Shown: positions 22,011-33,881 of the stretch, piece after piece
Position numbering within the stretch: position 1 is the stretch's first letter
How the letters are laid out: the number at the start of each line of letters is the position of its first letter
Origin: Nymphalis io
Taxonomy: Eukaryota; Arthropoda; Insecta; Lepidoptera; Nymphalidae
NCBI RefSeq assembly: GCF_905147045.1
Contig: NC_065888.1
Location: 13,211,001 to 13,275,000 of the forward strand
DNA length: 64,000 nt
Direction of reading: 5' to 3'
Notes under the pieces: generated by a model
Database searches by the model: none
What the model saw: the letters and a program-made list of their open reading frames with translations, nothing else
What the model was told of the DNA's origin: nothing
Program-made: the position numbers and the translations under genes

Positions 22011-25000
22011 GAGGGATTTTATTTCAGTAAAAAGTATTTCATCTTGTTTAATTTGACATAATATTCTCGTAAATACAAAGATCATATCAATCATAAGACA
22101 TACTATGAAAAAATACGACCACATGGAACATCTCACCGGTGTGACCAGCAACTTAGAAAATACCCAGAAATGTGTTTTATAGTATTAATAGGATTTTATC
22201 AAATGTATATTGTATTAGTTTTTGCAAGGGTTAAGAGCGCACTTAATGCCAGCAAAATTTCATATTTCACCCGCTCGTTCTTTACACGCCACTCTCGGTG
22301 TGCAATCTCATTTCTAAGTTTCTTCTGAGAATATATTGCCAGTCGTACAACAACTACGACTATTATATTTTATTGTTTTGTACATATTTTAAAAATTCTG
22401 AAGAATATAGTATAGTTATAAATTACTACATGATAATTAACGCTTAAACAGCGCTGCTTAAACTCTTGTTTAAAAAGCGCTGCCGCAATGAGTTAAGCAA
22501 CAAATACTTCTTATGTTTTAAGTATTATGGGTGACATGCTAAAGGAGATGTGGTTTACCGCGGAAAGAAAATGTAGTAAGCGTCAAAAGCTTTTTATCGT
22601 TATAAAATATATTTTTATTATCAATTTAAAATAGCAATCCTAATTTGAATTTATGGTATATACATAATTAAAGTATAAGAGCTTATGGTCCTGATCTTAG
22701 CAGATAATATGATATAGAGGAAGAAAGTTACGATTCAACCCTAACCCAATTAGCATGTTCGAAAGGCTTATTACGAATAATAATACGCATCCTAAAATTC
22801 TTTCAAACAAGAAATGTTACAACTGTGACATTACCGAGTTTAAGTTTAGGCGTGATAGGTATACACATTACTTATTACCTATGTATTAAATTCTTTAATA
22901 ACTTAAGTTATTTCCGACACTGATAATACTTGTTCTACTGCATTTAAGTATTGCGTTTTTTAATACGATTAACGAAGAATTTGAATTATAAAACCAACTT
23001 AAAATAAACAAAAATCTATGTGCGTGTATTATAATATAAGTAAGTTTAATTGTACATGTAAATATTTTTAAGTATATGCCATGTGAATATTATTTATTGT
23101 AGTGGTTTTTTTAATGTTTTTTTTTAATATTTTTAAATAATTTTAACAATTAAGACGGTGGCAGTCAGTTTTTCGACCAACCCGCGAATGATAAAGAATG
23201 CGAATTAATTAGGATAATCAATTTAAGTTTAAAATTCCGTCTTATATTGTATTCATTGTTAAGTTCGTTACAAATAATATTTAAGGGATTTTAATAAAAG
23301 AAGTAGTTTATCTGTCGTGTATTTCGATAAATGTCGAATTGTTTTAGCAACGTTGGAATGTTTGTTCTTATAAAAAGCGGCGTGATACGTAAAGGTATTT
23401 TTTGATTTAGTTCCTTCCAAAATCCAACTGTTATTTTTGCGGGATTACAGGCTTGCCCGGGAATGTTGGGCATGTCGGTCGGACGACTGAATTGTTTGTT
23501 TTCGGAATGCTTGACAGATTGGGTTCGAATGTCTAGGTGAATCTAGTATTCATCGTGAACTATAAAATCATGGATAAGGTTTTTGTATCGAAAGAAATTT
23601 ATTTGTCAAACAGAATGACAATAATATTAATAAGCCAATTTTCATTTGTTACGTTTTATAACAGGCAATTTAATATAATATTAAAAACATTGGTAATTAT
23701 TATAGTGTAGACTGACGTTAAGTTTTATTATATCGAATTAAATTTATGAAATGTTTATTTTTAGGGGTGTTAATTTACTTCAGTTGGCTAGAATTATCTT
23801 ATATAAATTATCCAACGTAGCGCGTAGTCTCGATTCGTTTCTATTTACAAAATAACTGCAGATCATTCTGTGTAATACAAACCCTGTTTGACTTTTATCG
23901 GCTGAAATATTTATGTTCAGATGCTGACGGATAAGATACAGTTAGTTAAGTGCTTAAATAGCTGTTTAAATAATACAATCTTAAAGAGACTTAAATTATT
24001 GACATACCGCTGCGCTTTTTGAAAGCGCTGTTTGATTTATGACCGAAGTGTTTGTTTTTGCTAAGTGCTTTCAAGGCATGAGTGTTTCCTAAATCTGCCT
24101 TCTACTAAAAATGTCTTGACAAAGAACCCAATAACTTTGATTGACCCGTCTCTGTATTTGAATCCTGAACCTGTAATGAAACCTTGTGAGCAATATTCAA
24201 CAACCGGTATAACAAGTAGAACGGCTGTTTTTTAATTCTCACAACATATCTATTACGACTCTGAGAACTAACTTTTTTATATTAAAAATATATAAAATAT
24301 AAAAACGAGTACCTATCATAATTGACAAAATCCAACAACGTTTCAAATTGAAATATTTTTAGATTTCATTAAAATTCGCGTTATATTATTGTTTGCCTAC
24401 TCCATTTTCGTAGCTTGTTCATCGTATATTATTCTCGGAGGTCTCATCGACATAACATAAGCACGCTCGTGTTCATAACAACGATCGATGTTCGGATATA
24501 AACTTTGTTTGACAGTTTCGACATCGCTTTATTTGCCCTGAAATTCTTATCAATATTATAAAATATTATAATTTAAAAATGTATACTTATTTTAAATATT
24601 TCCATAAAGATCATGGTCGTGTGCATTTTAAACAAATAATTAAAAAAAATATTTATCACGTAAAGTCTCTATAGCAAAAAAGAATAAAAAAGTAATATAA
24701 AAACCGTAGATAGAGAAACTAATAGACGCAATGATGGTTTCCTTCTCACTTATACACGAAAGAGACCGAAAATTACGTTACATATGGTTTAGACAGAGAT
24801 AGAATTATCAAATCTTTTGTCCCTATCGCGTAACCAGTTTTGGTGTTTGTTTCGCTACTCAAGTAGCGAAAAGAAACACACCAACTTGACCGTTGTTGCG
24901 TTCATTGTGTTTTTTGTTCAATTTTCGCTTATTTTTATGTTAAAAAACGATTCTAATCCAGTGAAAAGGCCGAGAAACAATCCTTATATCATATCAATGG

Positions 25001-26609
25001 TTATACAATGGTGCATTGTCGTATTATTTCATGTTAAAGCGACAGCAAGAAGAAAATTGCCAGCGTGTGTTTTCACGCGTAAGTACAACTATTTTGTCCC
25101 TAAATATAGTTTCTCAGTGATGTTTATTTATGCCATAGCATGACGGAACCTTATATTGCATTAAAATCTTAAAGATAATAGGATTTTCCAGTTTTTATTA
25201 TTCATAACCTATAATTATTTATCATGTAAGTGCTGCCAGCGTCAGTTAAAAAGAAATGTCCCGATTTTCGATAAAAATTTCGACTCGTCGACAATGTAAA
25301 CAAATAAATATGGAGTCAAATAATAACCTAAAATGCTTCGTTATATGTAAATATGTTATTTTAATTTATTCGTTCTCCTATTTGTAATTTCCTAACGACA
25401 ACATTATTTAACATTCTTCATGAATTTATAATATTATTAGATTCCGAGTCAAGAGGTTAACATATATGTGGCAACCATTCTTTATTAATAATTTAATTGA
25501 GTGTTTTAGATTTCAACATCTGAGGAGAATGCTAATACAGTACCATATAAAGATGCTGAAGTACTATTGTTAACGGAAACAAAAACAAACAATGCAACGA
25601 TTTTTGGGTGTAGTAGGAAAACAAAAAAATATTTTAATTTAAAAAATGTTTAATAAATATTAAAAAGTAAAATTTAATAACCTTATTTTGTATTAAATAA
25701 GTCCTGAAAATTATTTATCTCTCAAAACATTGGCAAACTATTTCTGTCTCAATCGCGGTTTCACGGCCCCTTGGTCTATTTGTTTCTCTGTCTACGATAA
25801 AAAACCACGTTTTTAAAATTTTCCGTAAAAAATTTTATTCTCTTCGGAGTTGCTATTATTATTTTCATGCTAAAGGAGCGGCAAGAAAAAGCCAGTACAA
25901 AATAAATGTCAGTTTAAAAACGTAGTCTTAACGTGAGCGCAATGTTGGAAACACTTTCTTTTCATTTTATACTTTAATTTAAGCCAAACAAAGTGCAAGA
26001 AAACTATTTAACTTAACCTGAAAGTTTCAGTGGTTCCGTTTTAGATGACACATTGTTTGTATGTGGTTAAAGAAATTTTTATTAGTTGACATTGCGCTCG
26101 GGACATTGTTCTTGTACATTTTTACCTAATTTTAAAGTCCAAGCTTTAGTCCAAAGTTTTAGCAAGCAAGATGAATTGTACATTGTTCGTTTGTTGCATT
26201 AGGTGCTTATAAAGTATTCAATACTATATAAGATACTTATATAAATGTACTGGATTGTTCCAAAACCTGTATAATATTTTATATTAGCTTTATTATGTAC
26301 TAGCGTCTATTAATACTAGTAGTCTATTATAAAGTTATACTATTGTAGTCTTTATATAATATCTATAGGATCTGAAAGAAATGTATAATATAAAAAGAAG
26401 GAGCAAAGACAGAAAAGGGATATGTATCCTGTATATACATATCCCTCCGGAATTCCAGATCCAAGACCCCTAAGCACTTTGACATTTGAGACCCCCCCAT
26501 TCTGAAAAGGTTAGAATAAAATTATAGTTTGGATGGGTAGGGCCCCTCGGATGGTGGGGCTCCTAGGCCGTCTTGTGGGCCTAGGTGTAAATCCGGGACA
26601 GTTTTTATC
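22011..26609. other. Long gene-free AT-rich stretch
   Basis: No frame shows codon or motif evidence. A family D SINE fragment is visible at about 24095-24190 (ATGTCTTGACAAAGAACCCA, then CCTGAACCTGTAATG). The 108-codon frame at 24817-25143 has no family resemblance. Confidence 0.5.
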
Positions 26610-26760
26610 AGTAACAGCCTGTTAATGTCTCATGCTGGGCTAAGGCCTCCTCTCCCTTTTGAGGAGAAGTTTTGCAGTTTATTACACCAAGCTGCTTCAA
26701 TGCGGGTTGGTTAAATACACATGTAGCAGAATTTCAGTGAAATTAGACACAAGCAGGTTT
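26610..26760 (-). repeat. Family A SINE, 5'-truncated
   Basis: Only the tail half is present, from GTAACAGCCTGTTAATGTC to GAAATTAGACACAAGCAGG. The tRNA-like head is missing. Diverged. Confidence 0.75.
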
Positions 26761-27738
26761 TCTATATTTTGTATATCATAATAACCTAACTGATATTATA
26801 AATGCGAAAATGAGTTTTTTTTTTGTTACGCTTTCTTGTCTTAACTTTAAAACATTATCGAATACCATGAGGACATACACATTTTCAGGAGCATAGAAAC
26901 GAATATAGGGTACCAACCTAACACCTACCTATTACGCGGGGGGCAATTATACTTTTTATACTTTTTATACTTTTACACAAGTAATATAAATTCATAAATA
27001 ATTGACGTAAAAATTCATGAAAAGAAAGAAGCTACCAAAAAATTGGTTTATCATAAAAATCGTGATCATGATATTTTCAGCCATGTTTGTTCGATGTTAC
27101 GAAATTTCAAGCGAGGACAAAGGAGGCTCCGAGATCAAATACTTTAGGCATTAAGATACATCTTCAGTGATATGCTTCAAATCTCTTAGTTTTACCGGCG
27201 AGATTTTTAAGTATCTGCAGAATGTAGGACGAAACCTTTTAACTGGTGCGCACAATAAGAGGACGGCAACGGCCACACCTAAGAGGTATGATGGTGAAAT
27301 TATAAGTGCACTGGTGACGTGTAAGAAACATGCATGAAATATTTTATAAAAATCTTGTAGGATAGTTTTTTTTTGTATCATAGAATGTATGTACGGAGAA
27401 TTGAAAAATAAAACAATAATGACATAAATAGTGAAAATTACCTCAATAGGTATAAAACCGGTTTTTACATTGATAACATTTATTAAAAAACATTTTAAAT
27501 TTTTGTGTTTTAGCCGTAATATAATAAATTTTGCAGCATTTTTATAGCAATATAAATTAGCTTATTAGTTAAGTTTATTTTTTGTGATAGGTTGTTGCTA
27601 ATCTTAGAAAAGTAAATACGAATAACGGCATTGTTATATTACTTGTTAAAAAACAATCATAATTATATATCTCCTTGTAACTTATTTCTTCTTAAATGTA
27701 TATATAATTTTAGACAATATTTATTTTTTTATGTTATA
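26761..27738. other. Gene-poor stretch with one exon-like open frame
   Basis: On the - strand, 27330-27151 follows an acceptor-like TTACACGTCACCAG. It encodes a hydrophobic segment (SYLLGVAVAVLLLC) then a basic C-terminus ending in TAA at 27153-27151. It could be a last exon of a membrane protein, but no partner exon was found. The rest is AT-rich with old repeat remnants at about 26790-26950. Confidence 0.25.
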
Positions 27739-27888
27739 GGCAGGCGAACAAGCAAATGGGACACCTGACGGTAAGTGGTCACTACCGCCCATAGAACAAT
27801 ACTAAGTATTGCTGCTTAGTGGCAGAATATCTGATGAGTGGGTGGTACCCGCCCAGACAGGTCTACACAAATTCCTACCACCAGGTAT
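27739..27888 (-). repeat. Family B SINE-like fragment
   Basis: The reverse orientation shows GGTGGTAGGAATTTGTGTAG, ACCACCCACTCATCAGATATT and GACCACTTACCGTCAGGTG, with the central region deleted. Confidence 0.75.
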
Positions 27889-30800
27889 AATATAATAATA
27901 GAATTTATGATTTATTTATTTTACGTCTCATTTTTTTATCTTAATTGTTTTTGAAACAATAGTAATATATCCGAAAGAAAAAGTCCAAATTGTAAAATGA
28001 TAATGATAATACTTCATTTTCTAGATAAAATGTCATTAATACGCGCAACCCGAATCATTCTATAGAAATATACGCTAGACTTGAAAGATCCTAATAAAAT
28101 AAAATCATAAGCGCTCACGAGTTTCGACAAGGGTCAAATTCACCGGGAAAGTAGACTTCGCAAGCTAAAGGAATATAAGCGTGAAATCCTTGGAATTGGC
28201 ATATTTGTTTTATATAGGTCCTCATAACACCGGAATTCGACGATATTTTGCCGGGAAAATATAGGATTCTCTGTATAAATGGTAACTTTTGTTTGTGCGT
28301 AGTATAGCGATGTAGACGAGATGAGTATACTTTTTTTATTAAGCGCTTCTCTTCATTGCAAATTGTGCACGTTAGGGCGTGGACCCATGTCTTCGGTGCG
28401 GCACCGTAGACACCGTGTAACGGCACGGCACATGTTTTATTGTTGCTTAGTTCGCACGTATTAATAAAAATGGCTTACATTTTTATTGATATATATAAAG
28501 ATGATAATAGATGGTAGAATAGATATAGAGGCCGACATTTTAATTTCACTAGTGGAAGCACGTGCCGTTTCACGGTGGCCGATGAGTCTGATTTAGTTTT
28601 AATAATATTTCAATTTGTCACGCAGGAAATGAGGCATTCTTTAATAAAAAATGACAAATTCAAAAAGTTTCTTTATGTACACTTTAAGTAAAAACTTAAA
28701 AAATATTTCTATAAGTTATCGATACAGTTATTTTTGAAGTTGGTAAGTGTAATTAAGGAGTGGTTGTAATCTAAGGAATGATATTTTATTTAATATTTTA
28801 ATATTCTTTAATATTTAATTAATTCAATATTTAATTTTATTTAGTTGAAAATAATGAAGGTTATATTATATTAAAATGAAACCATTCGTTTATAATTTAA
28901 ATTTACATTAAATTGACTTTAAATCAGTTTTGAAAGAGTATATATTTATTAATAAATATATATATTTTAATTATTAAATAAGTTAATTATACTACTTTCA
29001 TTATGAGATTTGCTCCGTAATATCACGGAGAGTGGTTTAATATTACAAAACGCAATTAGGAAAGAGACGCACGAGTTATTAAGAAAATTTTATAACTAGA
29101 CACAGTATATCTGTTGGGTAAAACCTTGTTTGAGGCTGTGGCTTATCGCTGGCATTGTCGCTAGTGTCTTGTACTGATAGAAAGAAAAGAATAAAAGTTT
29201 TTCCATATAATTATATTTTTTTAATCATCAGATTTATTGCGTGAAAATATAACATTGCATACTTTCTGTTCGTGTAAGCTAATAGGATAGGGGTTGTTTG
29301 AGCTTTTCAATCTGTGTAAATACAGTATGCTAGGCTATTTGAAAAAGGTTTTATAGTGTTAATGAAAGGATTTAGTCATTAAAAAATAAATAAGAAACCA
29401 AGTTAAGTATTTGAGTTTCATATTTATACATAATAAGAAGATTTTTGTTTTGATAATATTACAGTATCATTTAACAATAATTTGTTTTTTAATCATGTAA
29501 TTTTATATAACTAAAAGTAATACAGATCATAAAAATAAAAATAATATAAAATTTTATGACCTCCTGGAATACTTGCAGCTTTTAAATAGAAATTAGAAAT
29601 TTATTAAAGCTTAAATAGACAATAAAATCAACTATAGCCGTGTACACAAACTTTTTGCGCCAGGAATTGTATACTCAATCGTCGTACTAAAATTCGATCT
29701 TGAACATTTTCTCTCATCAAGGCCCAAGAAGTGTGAATTCAAAAATCAAACAACACTAAAAATATATATTTCGTATTTCCGTCGCTGCAAACCTTACTAC
29801 GTTAATTTGACAAGTTACTGTCAAGCGTTTCGTACTTGTCAGATCTCGAAGGCTAAACTTTTGGGAAGATGATTAGACTGAGGCGATTGTAAACTTCTGT
29901 GCTTGACGTAGTATTGTAGACTTGATCTAATAGTTACATATTCCACAAAACACATTGTGTTTTTTTATTGTATTATATTGTGTATTTAAATTAAATTGAA
30001 TGCTGAAGATCGAGTTCAGTGTCGTGCCATGAGAGAGGCCTATGTCCAGAAGTGGAAACTAGTCATGTATATAATATTTTATCGTGTTATAATCCTTATT
30101 TATCAATGATTTTGGATATTGCTTTCTTTACACTTCTGAATTTAGTTAATTCAATTATGTAGAATGAGGATTCAAAAGTGCTTTTATGAGCCTACTGTGA
30201 TATAAAATAAATTGTTTTTTTTTTTTTTTAAATTTGTTATTAACGAAAAACATGATAAAATAATATTACTTAATAAAATGTATTTCATAAGTTATTTAAC
30301 AAAGTAATTTGGAAAGGTTTCATAAGAAGTATAGGGTGTATAATCCTCTTAAGATTAACCCCTCGACCCTAAGACGGAACAAAGGTAGCAAACTTAGGCT
30401 GGGATTTATAAGGAAAATTGACTATTTTTAAAGTATTAAGACGTATTATTTAAAGATCTGTTTGTTTAGGTAACCTCTCAGAAAAAACAAACCTTTTTAT
30501 TTTACATATTTTATTTAAAACGGGAACAGTTGTGTGTTGATATCTATCAATATATATTCATAGATGCAATATATATTTTTATTATTTACATAAGATATGT
30601 TATTTATATAAAAATTCTATACCAATATTGATCATTATTACAATAAATAACATATTATCAACATATAGTATTTAAAGTATAAAATAAAAGTTGCCTGCAC
30701 GATAAAATAGGATAAAACTGTTATATGGTATTATTTTTAAGACATGTATCTAATAAAACAGTAGGTACCTGTTTTTCAAGGACTCACTGATATTCCTAGC

Positions 30801-31374
30801 TTACCATCCAATTAAGCGTAAAGCTTGTTAAGCTTGGGTACGACAATAGTCTCTTAGACTAAGATTGGGGGTTTATTGATCTTGTAACGTACAAACAACT
30901 AAGATTAAGTTCAATCAGATAAACGAGCTGCTAACTTCAGTTTAAATAATCATAAAAAGTTTAATAAAAAAAACAAAAAAACACGTCAATTTTTATACTA
31001 CATACAAGCGCTTTACCCTCGCGTTTCACTCGCGTCATAATTCAGAATTGCTAAGTACTAATTTCCATAGCACTCTATAAAAATGAAGGATTCATACAAA
31101 CTTCCACCCCTTTTATGAGTACCTTAAGGGCTTAATTTTCGAAAATTGTTATTGATCCTACATGTATCCTACTGTGTAAAAGGAATCCGTATGCAAATTT
31201 TCATGTTGCCCCAGGTAACTCAGTAGTTCGATTAGTACAATGTGTTGATATATCAATCAGTTATTCTTTTATATACTTAATAGATAAATTATACATAAGA
31301 AGAGGGGTTAATTTTTTTAAAATGCAGTTATTTGTTTAATGTCACAATATTGACATTTATACTTTTCGTTCAGA
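27889..31374. other. Gene-free AT-rich stretch
   Basis: No supported gene. A 103-codon - strand frame (28426-28115) contains two similar short motifs (YFPGKI and YFPGEF) but no known domain. A remnant of the common lepidopteran repeat lies near 31000-31200 (CCTCGCGTTTCACTCGCGTC). Confidence 0.45.
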
Positions 31375-31657
31375 GTATCAGCCTGTTAATGTCCTACTGC
31401 TAGGCTAGGCTGTCCCTTTTGAGGAGAAGGCTTGGAGCTTATTCCACCACGCTGCTTCAATGCGGGTTGGTAGAATACACATGTGGCAGAATTTTAATGA
31501 AATCAAGACACATGCAAGTTTCCTCACGATGTTTACCTTCACCATCAAGTATGAGATGAATTATAAACACAAATTAAGCACATGAAAATTCAGTGGTGCT
31601 TACCCGGGTTTGAACTCACGATCATCGGTTAAGATTCACGCGTTCTAATCACTAGGT
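31375..31657 (-). mobile_element. tRNA-derived SINE, family A
   Basis: A - strand copy with most of the head, GATCGTGAGTTCAAACCCGG and the tail. Short deletion in the GGCCTCCTCTCCC region. Confidence 0.8.
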
Positions 31658-33614
31658 AGTTCGTTCATACGCAATATATAGCGAAACTTTTATAACAAAC
31701 GTATAAAAAAAAAACTTGAGTCTCAAATGCTTATGAGATTAATCCGGATAGACCGACTAATACAAATTGAAGGCCCGCATAGAAAATGGCAGCCATCTTG
31801 TCAAACCATAAATACAGAGTCGTTTTATGTTTAAGCCTCGGATTAGGCCATGAATTTTCCAGTTCCGTTTAGATAAATCGATCGTCATCTCAAATTCCGT
31901 TCAGATGACGATCTGTACCAACTTCACTCTGGCAATGTGAGATTCCGAATCCCTTGCAGTTTGAATGAATAAGGCTTTAGAAACAGGGTTGTGTGAATTA
32001 TTAATTTTGATAGAAACATTTAGAGAACAATAAAATAAAAGTATTTATATATAAAATATTGATCACTTAAATATATATTAATTCTATAATAAAGTGTTCG
32101 TGAATGGCCTTTATTTGGTCATCCACGTACACTCCAAAAATTACGAAAATAAGTTGTTGTATAATATGATTTCAATTGAAGGTAAAAAATAAATATCTAT
32201 TTACTTAATGACGGAATGTTGACACTGACTAACTTTAAAGTTTCAGGCTGCTACTGAGATTCTTTTTACAGAAAAATTCTACTCGTTTGAGCTTACAATC
32301 TTCAGTTAAGATTCATAAAGTGTGCCAATGGGCTATCTTAAATATATTGAGTGTTTTATTATAATTATGTATCTAAATTGGTAGCTTAACATTTTTAAAC
32401 AAAGCTGAAATAAGCGTGAGTTGAATAAAAATGTTAAATATTTGAATGTTTTAACGCGACGCCCGATGGCTTCCATGCCATGTAGACTAATCTCCCATGA
32501 AAAATGTGTTGTGACGCTGGTTTTGGCTGTAATTTAATTTGATAAATATAAATATATCTAGTAGTAGCAGTCTATCATTGTACATTTTAAATTTAAGTTC
32601 TTAAATATAATTTAAACTAATTGGTGAATATTCTTTGCTTTCAGCTACGAAGGTAATTTTCAATATAGGATAACTTAGATAATAATGTGCAACAACACAG
32701 TGTACAATAACACGAAAGTAGAGTGTTTAGGCGCTGGACCAACTGCCCCACGTGTTTTCCGAGACACAGGATTGTAAGCGTTGCCAACTTTTATACCTCA
32801 CTCAAATAATAGTTGGTTAGCTTATATTATACTTGCATTTAAAAATAAATATGAAATATTAGTTGTATTGACTAATAAATATTCTGAAAGCTTATTTATA
32901 AATAAAAATCATTTAAAGTCGTCTCCAGTTTTGATACCTAGTATCTTTACCGCTGGTTTTAAATTTCGAAAGCTATTTTGAAACTTTCATTATTCAAGTA
33001 AATTTGTCATAGTAAGTGATTCCACAAATATATAAATATAATAATAAATAATTAATGATAAATTTTGGTGTAATGTATAAGTATTTTGAGCATAAGACTC
33101 CACAGCGATCTTAACGTGGAAGTAACGTAAGGTTCGCCAACAAATTCAAATTTATCCTTCAAATAAAAAGGAGCTGTTGAATAATACATACTAAAGAAGA
33201 GAAAGAATATGCAATTTCTGGCGACAATGAACAGGAAACTACTCGAACTTTGTACAAAATTCTCAATCAGACCATAATTTAAACCGAAAATAGCAAAGCA
33301 GTATAAGCCGGATGACAAAATATTGTATTCTTCTGACCAAGAGTAGATGAGGAGAAACTTTGATAACATACTCTTGATCGTTGTAAGAGTTGGAAAAAGA
33401 TGCGAATGTTCTTCTTTGAATTGCTTTGAGAACATCTTGACTAAGTGCAACCCCGAGGATCTTCAAAGACGTACGAAGGACGGTGGAACAGTATGATTAG
33501 CTAAAACAATTACATTCAATGATGGTAAGTTTAAGCAGTAAGCTAGTAATTATGTAATTTTAAACTTCTTACTTTTGTTTTTTTAGTTTTACATCCGATT
33601 GAGGATACATGGAC
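31658..33614. other. Gene-free stretch with family D fragments
   Basis: Short family D pieces occur at 32215-32283 (GGCTGCTACTGAGATTCTTT) and 32730-32790 (GCGCTGGACCAACTGCC). Open frames at 33052-33450 and 33263-33466 (- strand) overlap in two registers and match nothing I recognise. Confidence 0.4.
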
Positions 33615-33685
33615 CTTTTCCTCAAAAAGGGAGAGAAGGCCTTACTTCAGCAGTGGGACATTCACAGCCTGTCTGAATACCTGTC
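33615..33685 (+). repeat. Family A SINE tail fragment
   Basis: CCTCAAAAAGGGAGAGAAGG through CAGTGGGACATTCACAGC matches the 3' end of family A only. Confidence 0.65.
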
Positions 33686-33881
33686 TTCATCATTATCGAA
33701 TGAGAATATTTTACAATTTGATCACTTAACGACCCATAAATCTTATTTAGTATTATTTCTATTAGAAGAGAGAAAAAATAAATACAGAACTTAATAATTG
33801 TTCTCTTAAACTTAAAATTCGTGGCAACCCTTAAAGTTCCGGAGATCAGTTTCACTCCGCAGCTGACAGGACAGATGATGT

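Noticed and set aside
24817..25143. 108-codon + strand frame
   Set aside because: Basic and hydrophobic residues fit AT-rich chance translation; no start context, domain or repeat match.
28115..28426. 103-codon - strand frame with two YFPG motifs
   Set aside because: Suggestive internal similarity but no domain, signal or partner exon; kept only as a note in the gene-free stretch.
33052..33466. Two overlapping - strand frames of 132 and 67 codons
   Set aside because: They overlap in different registers and neither shows a motif, splice signal or composition that supports coding.
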